Assembly (NCBI GenBank): GCA_036747295.1
Contig: DAIOCN010000024.1
Coordinates: 1-42,296, forward strand
From: UBA4736 sp002404015
GTDB lineage: Bacteria; Chloroflexota; Dormibacteria; Dormibacterales; Dormibacteraceae
Direction: 5' to 3'
Length of the DNA: 42,296 nt
The notes under the pieces were generated by a model. The model did no database searches. It was given only the letters and a program-made list of their open reading frames with translations, and was not told the DNA's origin. Position numbers and translations under genes: made by a program. Below are positions 1 to 6,848 of the stretch, in pieces (the stretch's first letter is position 1; every line of letters starts with the position of its first letter).

Positions 1-96
1 AGTCCATCTCAACCTCTCCAGGCCCTGCCGCCGCCGAACTTCGGTGGATTCGGGTACAGGGGGGAGGGAACCCAGTCGTGGGACGGAATCTAGTCG

Positions 97-1086
97 TTAC
101 AGGGCGCGGACCAGGAAGTTGTCGAACTGGGCCGGCGCCGCGGCCAGCACCCCGGCCGGCCCGCCAGCGTACGTGGCGTCGCTGGCGGTGACGGTCGCGG
201 CGGGCCCGCCGGATGTGACCGAGCACGTCAGCGTGTCGCCCTGGACGCTGAACGCGATCGTGTAGACGGCGTTGGGGTCGTACGTGTAGCCCGCCGCCCC
301 GAGCGGCGTCTCGTTGTTGCCCTGGAACCGCCCGACTGACAGCGTCAGCTCGTGGTTCAGGCCGCAGTAGTAGAAGTACCCGGGACCCTGGTAGCGCGCG
401 ACCAGCCGCGTGTGCCCGGTGCTGAGCCCGACCTTCACGCTGGCCGTGACGCTGTAGTTCGTCCAGCCGGAACCGGACACGTGCGCGACGCTCCAGTTGG
501 AGGCGTCGGCCGTTGTGAGCACGTGGTTGCCGGCGTCCGCGGCGACAGTGAAGGAGCCCGTGTCGACGACCCACCCGCTCGGGGGCGCGCCGGCCACGTC
601 ATGCTCGAAGTCGTCGAAGAAGAGCGTCGTCGGCGTGGGGGTTGGCGTCGGCGTTGGCCGAGCCGTCGGGGTCGGGGTCGGAACCCGGGTCGGCACCCGC
701 GTCGGGACCGGGGTCGGCAGCGGGGTCGCGGCGACCGGCTTGGGGGTCGGCGGGAGCGGGGTCGGAGTCGGCTTAGGGGTGGCAATGGCGGTCGGCGTCG
801 GGCTCGGCGAAGCCACGACGGCGACGGCTGCCGCCGGGCGGGGTGTCTTCAGCGTGGACTTGAACGGAAGCCAGCGCAGGTTCCCGGCGGGCAGCCAGTC
901 CAGCCCGGCGCCCGCGAACGGCAGCCAGGTCGGCGGACTGCCGCCGCTCAGCCAGGTTAGGGAGCCCGGACCGCGGCCCAGCACCGTCCAGCCGACGAGC
1001 AGCGCGACCAGCAGGGCGAGGGCGGGTGTCATGAGGCGGCGCCTGGTCAGGTGGCGTGTGCCGGCTACGTTGGCGGCCGCGAGCAT
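97..1086 (-). CDS. membrane-anchored protein with Pro/Thr linker and lectin-like C-terminal domain
   Basis: A 329-residue protein of unknown specific function. One hydrophobic segment near the N-terminus (about residues 19-37) should anchor it in the membrane. A long low-complexity linker of TPTP/PTPVPTR repeats (about 93-155) follows, and then a Trp/Tyr/Gly-rich beta domain (about 157-329, starting FFDDFE and ending FDNFLVRAL). That C-terminal pattern resembles concanavalin/laminin-G-like jelly rolls attached to extracellular carbohydrate-acting proteins; this is a fold-level guess. The ATG at 1086 is preceded on its strand by a purine-rich GAGAGAGG Shine-Dalgarno-like stretch. No catalytic residues can be assigned, so a sugar-binding or adhesion role outside the cell is an inference. 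Linkers of this kind also occur in the PBP and CdaR proteins of this window. Confidence 0.75.
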   Translation of the reverse strand: MLAAANVAGTRHLTRRRLMTPALALLVALLVGWTVLGRGPGSLTWLSGGSPPTWLPFAGAGLDWLPAGNLRWLPFKSTLKTPRPAAAVAVVASPSPTPTAIATPKPTPTPLPPTPKPVAATPLPTPVPTRVPTRVPTPTPTARPTPTPTPTPTTLFFDDFEHDVAGAPPSGWVVDTGSFTVAADAGNHVLTTADASNWSVAHVSGSGWTNYSVTASVKVGLSTGHTRLVARYQGPGYFYYCGLNHELTLSVGRFQGNNETPLGAAGYTYDPNAVYTIAFSVQGDTLTCSVTSGGPAATVTASDATYAGGPAGVLAAAPAQFDNFLVRAL

Positions 1087-1149
1087 ACCTCGTCCTCTCT
1101 CCGCCCTTGATGACGCGGGCGGCGGGGATTTCCTGCTGGCAGCGGCCCG

Positions 1150-1452
1150 CTACTGGAGCGAGGTCAGGTGTTCAACTTCGGCGGGTCCGGAAAGCAGGCC
1201 CTCCGACTCCGACCGGATGCGGGTGAACAGCCCGGAGCCCTTGTAGTCGTCGAGCGCGGACTGGCTCTCCCAGCGGGAGACGACGATCAGCGGGCCGGGG
1301 TTCTCGAGGGACCGGCAGGCCTGAGCTCCGAAGCAGCCCGGCGCCTTGGAGATCTCCCCGACCTGGCGGCGGAGCCGGTCCTCCAGCTCAGCCTCGTGGC
1401 CGGCGGCGGGAAGCAGGGTGACGATGCGCAAGACGGTCGCGTGTTCTGGCAT
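1150..1452 (-). CDS. ABM-fold (antibiotic biosynthesis monooxygenase-like) small protein
   Basis: About 100 residues, the usual size for a dimeric ferredoxin-like ABM-fold protein. The sequence has the typical order: VLRIVTLLPAAGHEAELEDRL (strand 1 and helix), then PGCFGAQACRSLENPGPLIVVSRWES (central strands with the conserved W), then a SALDDY helix. Members include heme-degrading monooxygenases, quinol monooxygenases and stress proteins, so the substrate cannot be named. I chose the ATG at 1452 over the upstream TTG/GTG at 1509 because the family fold begins right after MPEHATV, and because a TACGCT -10-like hexamer lies 6 bases before it on the minus strand. It is divergent from the acyl-CoA synthetase gene, and the two promoters overlap. 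Confidence 0.75.
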   Translation of the reverse strand: MPEHATVLRIVTLLPAAGHEAELEDRLRRQVGEISKAPGCFGAQACRSLENPGPLIVVSRWESQSALDDYKGSGLFTRIRSESEGLLSGPAEVEHLTSLQ

Positions 1453-1480
1453 TGACCAAGCGTACTGCCGGGCATACAGT
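1452..1480 (+). promoter_or_regulatory. promoter of acyl-CoA synthetase gene, leaderless
   Basis: TTGACC (1452-1457), a 17-base spacer, TACAGT (1475-1480), then only 6 bases to the ATG at 1487. The -35 and -10 boxes are a good match to a housekeeping sigma promoter and leave no room for a Shine-Dalgarno site, so the mRNA probably begins at or next to the start codon. A TACGCT box on the opposite strand (1464 down to 1459) sits 6 bases before the ABM gene start, making this a face-to-face overlapping divergent promoter. Confidence 0.6.
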
Positions 1481-1486
1481 GCCGCC

Positions 1487-2974
1487 ATGCGCACGGTTGC
1501 CGAGAACATCCGCTGGCGCGCACAGCGCCACCCGGACCGAGACGCAACGTGGTTTCAGGGCCGCACTCGCAGCTTCGGGGAGCTGAACCGGTCGAGCAGC
1601 GAGCTGGCCGCCGGGCTGGTCGAGAAGCTGGCCGTCAAGCCGGGCGACCACGTGGCGATCCTGGACAAGAACTCGGACGACTACATCGAGCTGCTTTTCG
1701 CGCTCGACAAGGCAGGCGCCATCGCCACCCCCGTGAACTGGCGGCTCACCACGCCCGAGCTGGCAAGGGTGGTCGGGGACGCCCAGCCCGCGGTCCTGGT
1801 CGCCGGCGAGGACTTCCGCTCCGCGGCCGGCCAGCTGCAGTGCCGGGTCCTCGGCTTTGGCGAGCTGCCTCGCATCGAGGGGGCCCCGGATCCCCGCCGC
1901 GACCGCGAGGACGCGGCGACCTGGCAGCTGTACACGTCGGGTACGACCGGCCTGCCCAAGGGCGCCATGCTGACCAACCGCAACCTCAACACCAACAACG
2001 CCCTGATCGCCGAGGTCCCCGAGATGAACATGGGCCGCAGCCTCGTGGCAATGCCGCTCTACCACATAGCCGGCTGTGGCTGGGCCAGTTGGGCCATGTC
2101 CGCCGGCTCGACCGCCGTGATCACCCGCGAGGTGATCCCCCAGGAGCTGCTGCAGGTCCTGGTCGAGCAGCGGGTGACCACAGCGTTCCTGGTGCCGGCG
2201 GTCCTGCTCTTCATGACCCAGCTGCCCGGCGCCCGGGACGCCGACTGGTCGGCCCTCCAGAACATGATCTACGGCGCCTCGCCGATCTCTCAGGACGTGC
2301 TGCGGCGCTCGATCGAGACTTTCGGCTGCAGGTTCACCCAGGTCTACGGCCTGACAGAGACGACCGGCGCCATCACGGCCCTCACCCACGAGGAGCACCA
2401 CGGCGACCAGATGCTGTCCTGCGGGCGGCCGATGTTCGGCTCCGAGATGAAGATCGTCGGCCCGGTGGGCGGCGAACTGCCCCTTGGCGAGATCGGCGAG
2501 ATCGTGTATCGGGGGGTGGGGGTCATGGCCGGCTACTGGAACCGGCCTGACGACACCCAGGGCGCGATCCGCGACGGCTGGTTCCACAGCGGCGACGCGG
2601 GGACCATGGACGAGGCCGGCTTCATCTACATCAAGGACCGCATCAAGGACATGATCGTGTCCGGCGGCGAGAACATCTACCCGGCGGAGCTGGAGGGCGT
2701 CCTTGCCGACCACCCGGCGGTGGCCGACATCGCGGTGATCGGGGTGCCTGACGAGCGTTGGGGCGAGACCGTGAAGGCGATCGTCGTCCGGCGCCCCGGC
2801 GTGGACCTCAGCGACGTGGAGCTGATCGACTGGTCCCGGGATAAGCTGGCCGGGTTCAAGCGGCCGCGCTCGGTCGATTTCGTCGAGGCCATCCCCCGCA
2901 ACCCGAGCGGCAAGATCCTCAAGCGAGAGCTCCGCGAACCCTACTGGGTGGGCCTCACCCGCCGCGTGAACTAG
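1487..2974 (+). CDS. class I adenylate-forming acyl-CoA synthetase / ligase
   Basis: 495 residues, normal for medium/long-chain fatty acyl-CoA or aromatic acid-CoA ligases of the ANL superfamily. It activates a carboxylic acid as acyl-AMP and transfers it to CoA in the cytoplasm. Motifs in order: P-loop YTSGTTGLPKG (from residue 149), YGLTETTG, GWFHSGDAG, the hinge KDRIKDMIVSGGENIYPAELE, and the C-terminal PSGKILKREL with catalytic Lys476. The substrate cannot be told from motifs. The ATG at 1487 is chosen, rather than an in-frame ATG at 1346, because family homology begins at MRTVAENI and because a well-formed promoter lies directly upstream. The longer reading would run through the divergent ABM gene. 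Confidence 0.9.
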   Translation: MRTVAENIRWRAQRHPDRDATWFQGRTRSFGELNRSSSELAAGLVEKLAVKPGDHVAILDKNSDDYIELLFALDKAGAIATPVNWRLTTPELARVVGDAQPAVLVAGEDFRSAAGQLQCRVLGFGELPRIEGAPDPRRDREDAATWQLYTSGTTGLPKGAMLTNRNLNTNNALIAEVPEMNMGRSLVAMPLYHIAGCGWASWAMSAGSTAVITREVIPQELLQVLVEQRVTTAFLVPAVLLFMTQLPGARDADWSALQNMIYGASPISQDVLRRSIETFGCRFTQVYGLTETTGAITALTHEEHHGDQMLSCGRPMFGSEMKIVGPVGGELPLGEIGEIVYRGVGVMAGYWNRPDDTQGAIRDGWFHSGDAGTMDEAGFIYIKDRIKDMIVSGGENIYPAELEGVLADHPAVADIAVIGVPDERWGETVKAIVVRRPGVDLSDVELIDWSRDKLAGFKRPRSVDFVEAIPRNPSGKILKRELREPYWVGLTRRVN

Positions 2975-3028
2975 GCCGGGCGTCGGCTTCGCCCCCCGGC
3001 GTAGAGTGGGTGACCGGGTGGGTCGCCC

Positions 3029-3577
3029 TTGATCTTCGCTCGCTCCAACCGGTCCGCAGTGGTTGCGGCCATCGCCCTGCTGGTCGCGGCCCTGGCCCTG
3101 GCGGGCGCTTCCGCCGTGCTCCTGGACCTGAAGGAGGCGGCCCTCGCGGTCGTGGCGGGACTGCTCGGAATCGTGGCTCTGGCGTTTCTGGCCCGCGTAG
3201 TCCGCGCGCTGAGGACCCAGCCTTCCGGCCGCCTCGGCTTCTTCCAAGATCGGCTGGTCCTGGTCCAGGGCCGCACCGAGCTGCAGGCACTCTGGGAACG
3301 GGTGGAGGTCGCCAGCCTGGCCGACCAGACTGACTGGGCGCTGTCGCGTTGGCCCGAGGTCAGGCTGACGGAGCGGCTGACTATGCGCCTGCGCGGCGGC
3401 CCCTCTTTCAGCTTCCGCCCGGAAGGCTTCGGGGTCGAGGCGAGCGCCTGCCGGGACCTCGTGCTGCGGCTGCGCGACGAACCCTCACTCCGAGATCGCC
3501 TGCCCGAGTTCGACTCTGCCCTCGACCTGGTCCGCCGCCCCGTGAGCAGAGGAGACCTGATCAAGCAGTTGATCTGA
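3029..3577 (+). CDS. two-TM membrane protein with cytoplasmic C-terminal domain
   Basis: 182 residues, not recognised. Two hydrophobic helices at about residues 10-30 and 36-57 are followed by a soluble domain with an alternating strand pattern (GRLGFFQDRLVLVQGRTEL, RLTMRLRGGPSFSFRPEGFG) reminiscent of small PH-like domains in bacterial membrane proteins; that resemblance is only impressionistic. The start is TTG at 3029. A TAGAGT -10-like hexamer at 3002-3007 lies upstream, but its spacing is longer than in the leaderless promoters of this window. The gene ends 38 bases before argF and lies on the same strand. Confidence 0.6.
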   Translation: MIFARSNRSAVVAAIALLVAALALAGASAVLLDLKEAALAVVAGLLGIVALAFLARVVRALRTQPSGRLGFFQDRLVLVQGRTELQALWERVEVASLADQTDWALSRWPEVRLTERLTMRLRGGPSFSFRPEGFGVEASACRDLVLRLRDEPSLRDRLPEFDSALDLVRRPVSRGDLIKQLI

Positions 3578-3602
3578 CAACCAGTTCTTAACGCGTTGAA
3601 GT

Positions 3603-3615
3603 TAACCTGACCAAG
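3603..3615 (+). promoter_or_regulatory. -10 element of a leaderless argF promoter
   Basis: TAACCT (3603-3608) followed by exactly 7 bases and the TTG start of argF at 3616. No Shine-Dalgarno sequence is present. No clear -35 box is visible at 17 bases spacing. The geometry matches the other leaderless starts in this window. Confidence 0.4.
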
Positions 3616-4524
3616 TTGGCAACCACCACCCTTGAGCGACTCCGGGGCGCCGACTTCCTGGACATCGCTGAACTCGACCCCGAGGAGCTGCGCGGGCTCC
3701 TGGAGCTGGCCCGCCGGATCAAGTCCGGCGCGTGGACGCAGACCCCGTTGGCGGGCCGTCACGTGGCCTTGCTCTTCCAGAAACCTTCGCTCCGCACGCG
3801 GGTCTCCTTCCAGGTCGGCATCGACCGCCTCGGGGGCCGCGCGGTGGTCCTGGGCGAGGAGGAGATCAGGCTCGGCAACCGGGAGCCTGCCGCCGACGTC
3901 GCGCGCGTTCTCGACCGCTACGTGGACGGAATCGTGGCCAGGGTGAACCGCCACCAGGACCTGCTCGAGATGGCGGCGGCGGCGCAGGCGCCGCTCATCA
4001 ACGCCCTCACCGACGCCTCCCACCCCTGCCAGGTCCTCGCCGACCTCTTCACGATCGAGGAGTGCCTGGGCCGGCTTGACTCCTCGACCCCGGTGGCGTT
4101 CGTGGGTGACGGCAACAACGTCGTCGCCTCGCTGATGGAGGCGGCCACCCTGCTCGGCTTCCCGCTCACCGTCGTCTCGCCTCCCGCCTACCGGCCCTCG
4201 GCCGAGTCGATCGCCCGCGCCCGCCAGGTGGTCGTCACCGGGGACCTCTCGGCCGTCGAGGGGGCCGCGGTGGTCTACACCGACGTCTGGACGTCCATGG
4301 GCCAGGAGGCGGAGCGCGAAGCCCGCAACGCCCAGTTCGCCGAGTACCAGGTGGACCGGCGCCTGATGGAGCTGGCGCCCGACGCGATCTTCATGCACTG
4401 CCTGCCCGCCCACCGCGGCGAGGAGGTCTCGGCCGAGGTCATCGACGGGCCGCGCTCGGTGGTCTTCGAGCAGGCGGGCAACCGGCTCCACGCCCAGATG
4501 GCCCTGATGGCGGCGGTGTTCTAG
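3616..4524 (+). CDS. argF: ornithine carbamoyltransferase
   Basis: 302 residues, normal length for anabolic OTCase, which makes citrulline from ornithine and carbamoyl phosphate in arginine synthesis. The carbamoyl-phosphate site is present as SLRTR (residues 58-62) and HPCQ (136-139). The ornithine-side signature MHCLPAHRG places the catalytic Cys at 262, and the SMG-type loop WTSMGQE is present. Another transcarbamylase specificity (for example for acetylornithine) is possible but less likely given the SMG and HCLP signatures. The start is a TTG at 3616 with a -10-like hexamer 7 bases upstream. No other arginine genes are adjacent. The cdaA ATG follows the TAG stop with no gap, so the c-di-AMP genes probably share its transcript. 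Confidence 0.88.
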   Translation: MATTTLERLRGADFLDIAELDPEELRGLLELARRIKSGAWTQTPLAGRHVALLFQKPSLRTRVSFQVGIDRLGGRAVVLGEEEIRLGNREPAADVARVLDRYVDGIVARVNRHQDLLEMAAAAQAPLINALTDASHPCQVLADLFTIEECLGRLDSSTPVAFVGDGNNVVASLMEAATLLGFPLTVVSPPAYRPSAESIARARQVVVTGDLSAVEGAAVVYTDVWTSMGQEAEREARNAQFAEYQVDRRLMELAPDAIFMHCLPAHRGEEVSAEVIDGPRSVVFEQAGNRLHAQMALMAAVF

Positions 4525-5376
4525 ATGTCCTTCCTGACCAACGCCCTGCACCAGCTCGTGGCGATCCTGACCAAGGTCGGCCCCATCGAGGTGATCGACC
4601 TGATCGCGGTCGCGTTCATCTTCTACCAGCTCCTGCGGCTGGTCAGGGGCACCCAGGCGATCCAGCTGATCGTGGGCCTGGTGCTGCTCGCGATGCTGGG
4701 CGTGGCGGCCACCAAGCTGAACCTGATCCTTCTGGGCTGGCTCTTCACGAACGCGGCCCCGATCGCCGTGATCGCGATCGTGGTGCTCTTCCAGCCCGAG
4801 CTGCGCCGGATCCTGGACCAGGTTGGCCGCTTCGGGCACCTGAGCCGGCCCCTGATGGGCTTCAACGCCCAGGCCTACAGCAGCGGCGTGGCCGAGGCGG
4901 TTCGGGCCGCAGAGCGGCTGTCAGCGCGCCGGATCGGGGGGCTGATCGCCTTCGAGCGCGAGGTCGGCCTCGAGGACTACGCGGCCACCGGGGTCCGGAT
5001 CAACGGCGAGGTGTCGGCCGAGTTCCTGCAGAGCCTGTTCTATCCCAACTCGCCGCTCCACGACGGCGCCGTCATCATCCGCGGCAACCGGGTGCTGGCC
5101 GCCGGCTGCCTGCTGCCCCTGCCTGACGAGGGTTCCGTCCGGGAGCGCCTGGGTACGCGGCACCGGGCCGCCATCGGGCTCTCGCTCGCCTCGGACGCCC
5201 TGGTCGTCGTGGTGTCGGAGGAGACGGGCTCCATCTCGGTTGTGGAGAATGGGCAGATCACACGCAACCTGGACGCCGACGCTGTGCGCCGACGCCTGAC
5301 CGGTGGTACGCCGGCCACCCGCCTGCCCAATTTCCGGCCGCGCCTGCGCTGGCGGCCCACGGGGCCGAAGCCATGA
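4525..5376 (+). CDS. cdaA: membrane diadenylate cyclase CdaA
   Basis: 283 residues. It makes the second messenger c-di-AMP from two ATP at the inner face of the membrane. Three hydrophobic helices occupy roughly residues 20-95 (IEVIDLIAVAFIFYQLLRLV onwards, IQLIVGLVLLAML, PIAVIAIVVLF). The DAC catalytic domain follows with its two diagnostic motifs: DGA (residues 180-182, in LHDGAVII) and RHR (212-214, in GTRHRAAIGLS). It overlaps the next gene, the CdaR/YbbR regulator, by an ATGA junction, which is the classic cdaA-cdaR arrangement. In Firmicutes glmM usually follows; here glmS comes next, after a repeat block. Confidence 0.92.
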   Translation: MSFLTNALHQLVAILTKVGPIEVIDLIAVAFIFYQLLRLVRGTQAIQLIVGLVLLAMLGVAATKLNLILLGWLFTNAAPIAVIAIVVLFQPELRRILDQVGRFGHLSRPLMGFNAQAYSSGVAEAVRAAERLSARRIGGLIAFEREVGLEDYAATGVRINGEVSAEFLQSLFYPNSPLHDGAVIIRGNRVLAAGCLLPLPDEGSVRERLGTRHRAAIGLSLASDALVVVVSEETGSISVVENGQITRNLDADAVRRRLTGGTPATRLPNFRPRLRWRPTGPKP

Positions 5377-6380
5377 ACCGGTTTTTCGGCAACTGGCGGC
5401 TGAAGCTGCTGGCCTTCGTCCTGGCCATCGGCCTGCTGACCGCGGTGGCCTTCAGCGAGAATCCGCCCGTCCTCAAGTCGGTCCCGGTGGGGGTCCAGTA
5501 CAAGCTGCCGGCGGGGCTCATCATCACCAACCCGGCCCACCGGGTCAACGTGCCCGTGATCGGGCTGGCAGATGCCGTCTCCAAGCTCAGCACGACCAGC
5601 GTTGGCGTGACCTTGGACCTCTCCAAGGCCAAGGCGGGGCCGAACCAGACCTTCTACGCCAGGCCGACCATCGCGGTCCCCGGCGTCAACGCTCAGGGCG
5701 ACACAGTACCGCTCGTCCTCACCATCGAGGACTTGAAGGTCGTGCAGCTCGACGTCGACGTCCGCGTCACCCAGCCCTCGGCCGGGATCAGGGTGGTGCC
5801 CGAGAAGACCCTGGCCACCTGCGGCAACTCAGCCGAGCGCTGCAAGGTGACGGTCTCGGCGCCGGCCAGCGTTACCGACGGTCTCAAGGCCTTTGTGAAG
5901 TTCGACAGCCCGATCCAGAGCACCGGCAGCCTGGACAGCCCAACCCAGGCGATCAAGTTCGAGCAGAACGGCCGCCCCATCGACCTGACCACCCTTGACA
6001 CGGTGCCGCATCCTGGCATCGACCACACCACAGCGGACGTCCATATCGAGGCGACCGGGGGCACGCTCGCCAAGACGGTGTCGCTGCGGGCGAACATCAC
6101 GGGCAGCCCGGCCTGCGGTTATCAACTCACCGGCGTGACCTTCGCCCCCACGGCGTTCCCCCAGATCACCGGCCCCAGCGACGCCGTGAGCAAGGTCAGC
6201 TCGATCGACCTGGCGGCCGTGTCAGTCGCCGGGGCGACCGCCAATATCACCGCCAATCAGACCATCGCGCCACCCGACCCCAGCGTCAGCGTCAGTCCAG
6301 GCTCGGTTCGGGTCGTCATCGCCATCTCGCAGGCCTTCAGCTGCGTCGCGCCCACTCCGACCCCCACCAAATCGCCCTAG
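5373..6380 (+). CDS. cdaR: YbbR-domain protein, CdaA regulator CdaR
   Basis: 335 residues with one N-terminal transmembrane helix (about 8-26, LKLLAFVLAIGLLTAVAF) and an extracellular part made of YbbR-like beta repeats, seen as the recurring pattern of VPV, hydrophobic strand and V-x-V-x-V segments. CdaR proteins bind CdaA through the membrane and modulate cyclase activity. The ATG overlaps the cdaA stop by four bases, implying translational coupling. The C-terminus ends in a short PTPTPTKSP tail. Assignment rests on the domain plus strict linkage to cdaA; overall sequence is divergent, as is usual for the family. Confidence 0.8.
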   Translation: MNRFFGNWRLKLLAFVLAIGLLTAVAFSENPPVLKSVPVGVQYKLPAGLIITNPAHRVNVPVIGLADAVSKLSTTSVGVTLDLSKAKAGPNQTFYARPTIAVPGVNAQGDTVPLVLTIEDLKVVQLDVDVRVTQPSAGIRVVPEKTLATCGNSAERCKVTVSAPASVTDGLKAFVKFDSPIQSTGSLDSPTQAIKFEQNGRPIDLTTLDTVPHPGIDHTTADVHIEATGGTLAKTVSLRANITGSPACGYQLTGVTFAPTAFPQITGPSDAVSKVSSIDLAAVSVAGATANITANQTIAPPDPSVSVSPGSVRVVIAISQAFSCVAPTPTPTKSP

Positions 6381-6381
6381 A

Positions 6382-6754
6382 ACGGCGCGCGGGAAACAGG
6401 CTTGTTTCCCCCACGGACCCCCTTCTGTAAGTAGAGGTCGGTCGGCGTTTGGAAGACGGACTCACACAGGCGGGCGGAGCCCGCCCTTACGGCGCCACGT
6501 TGTCTTACGGCGCGGGGGAAACAGGCTTGTTTCCCCCACGGACCCCCTTCTGTAAGTAGAGGTCGGTCGGCGTTTGGAAGACGGACTCACACAGGCGGGC
6601 GGAGCCCGCCTGTACGGCGCCACCTTGTCTTACGGCGTGGGGAAACAGGCTTGTTTCCCCCACGGGCCCCCTTCTGTAAGTAGAGGTCGGTCGGCGTTTG
6701 GAAGACGGACTCACGCAGGCGGGCGGAGCCCGCCCTTGGCGCCACGTTGTCTTA
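6382..6754 (+). repeat. three tandem copies of a 125-bp structured repeat upstream of glmS
   Basis: Three nearly identical direct copies start at 6382, 6507 and 6632 (period 125). Each holds a hairpin GGGGGAAACA-GGCT-TGTTTCCCCC (shorter in copies 1 and 3), a conserved middle block TTCTGTAAGTAGAGGTCGGT, and a second hairpin GGCGGGC-GGA-GCCCGCC. Short ORFs across the block are side effects of the repetition and look non-coding. The block fills the 468-base gap between cdaR and glmS. Its hairpins could attenuate or terminate transcription from cdaR. A TATACT hexamer at the 3' edge (6753-6758) might serve as a -10 box for glmS, but no -35 is visible. Confidence 0.85.
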
Positions 6755-6848
6755 TACTCGGGCGCTCCTAGAATTCAGGAGTAACCGGCCAGCCGTTTCT
6801 GGCGTTCAACCCTACGTCCCCCCGCCGGCTGCAGGAGATATCTCGTCT

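Noticed and set aside
97..780. Plus-strand frames over the repetitive TPTP linker region
   Set aside because: They are antisense readings of the Pro/Thr-coding repeats and have Gly/Val or Arg-only composition.
1346..1486. ATG 1346 as start of the acyl-CoA synthetase
   Set aside because: The extra residues come from the antisense of the ABM gene, and a good promoter with its own ATG lies at 1452-1487.
1388..3247. Long minus-strand ORF (619 codons) opposite the acyl-CoA synthetase gene
   Set aside because: Shadow of a high-GC gene: the protein is Arg/Asp/Gly-rich with no domain pattern, and the plus strand carries an unmistakable enzyme.
2971..4839. Long minus-strand ORF (622 codons) opposite argF and cdaA
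   Set aside because: Shadow frame; low-complexity composition and full overlap with two well-supported genes.
6505..6771. Short ORFs in the 125-bp repeats (both strands)
   Set aside because: They recur only because the DNA repeats; the translated copies contain no conserved protein signal and each is read differently.
6759..6848. glmS ribozyme or glucosamine-6-phosphate switch before glmS
   Set aside because: I looked for the conserved ribozyme core (AGCGCC, GAACT and the pseudoknot) and found only a small CTCCT/AGGAG hairpin; the leader is also short.
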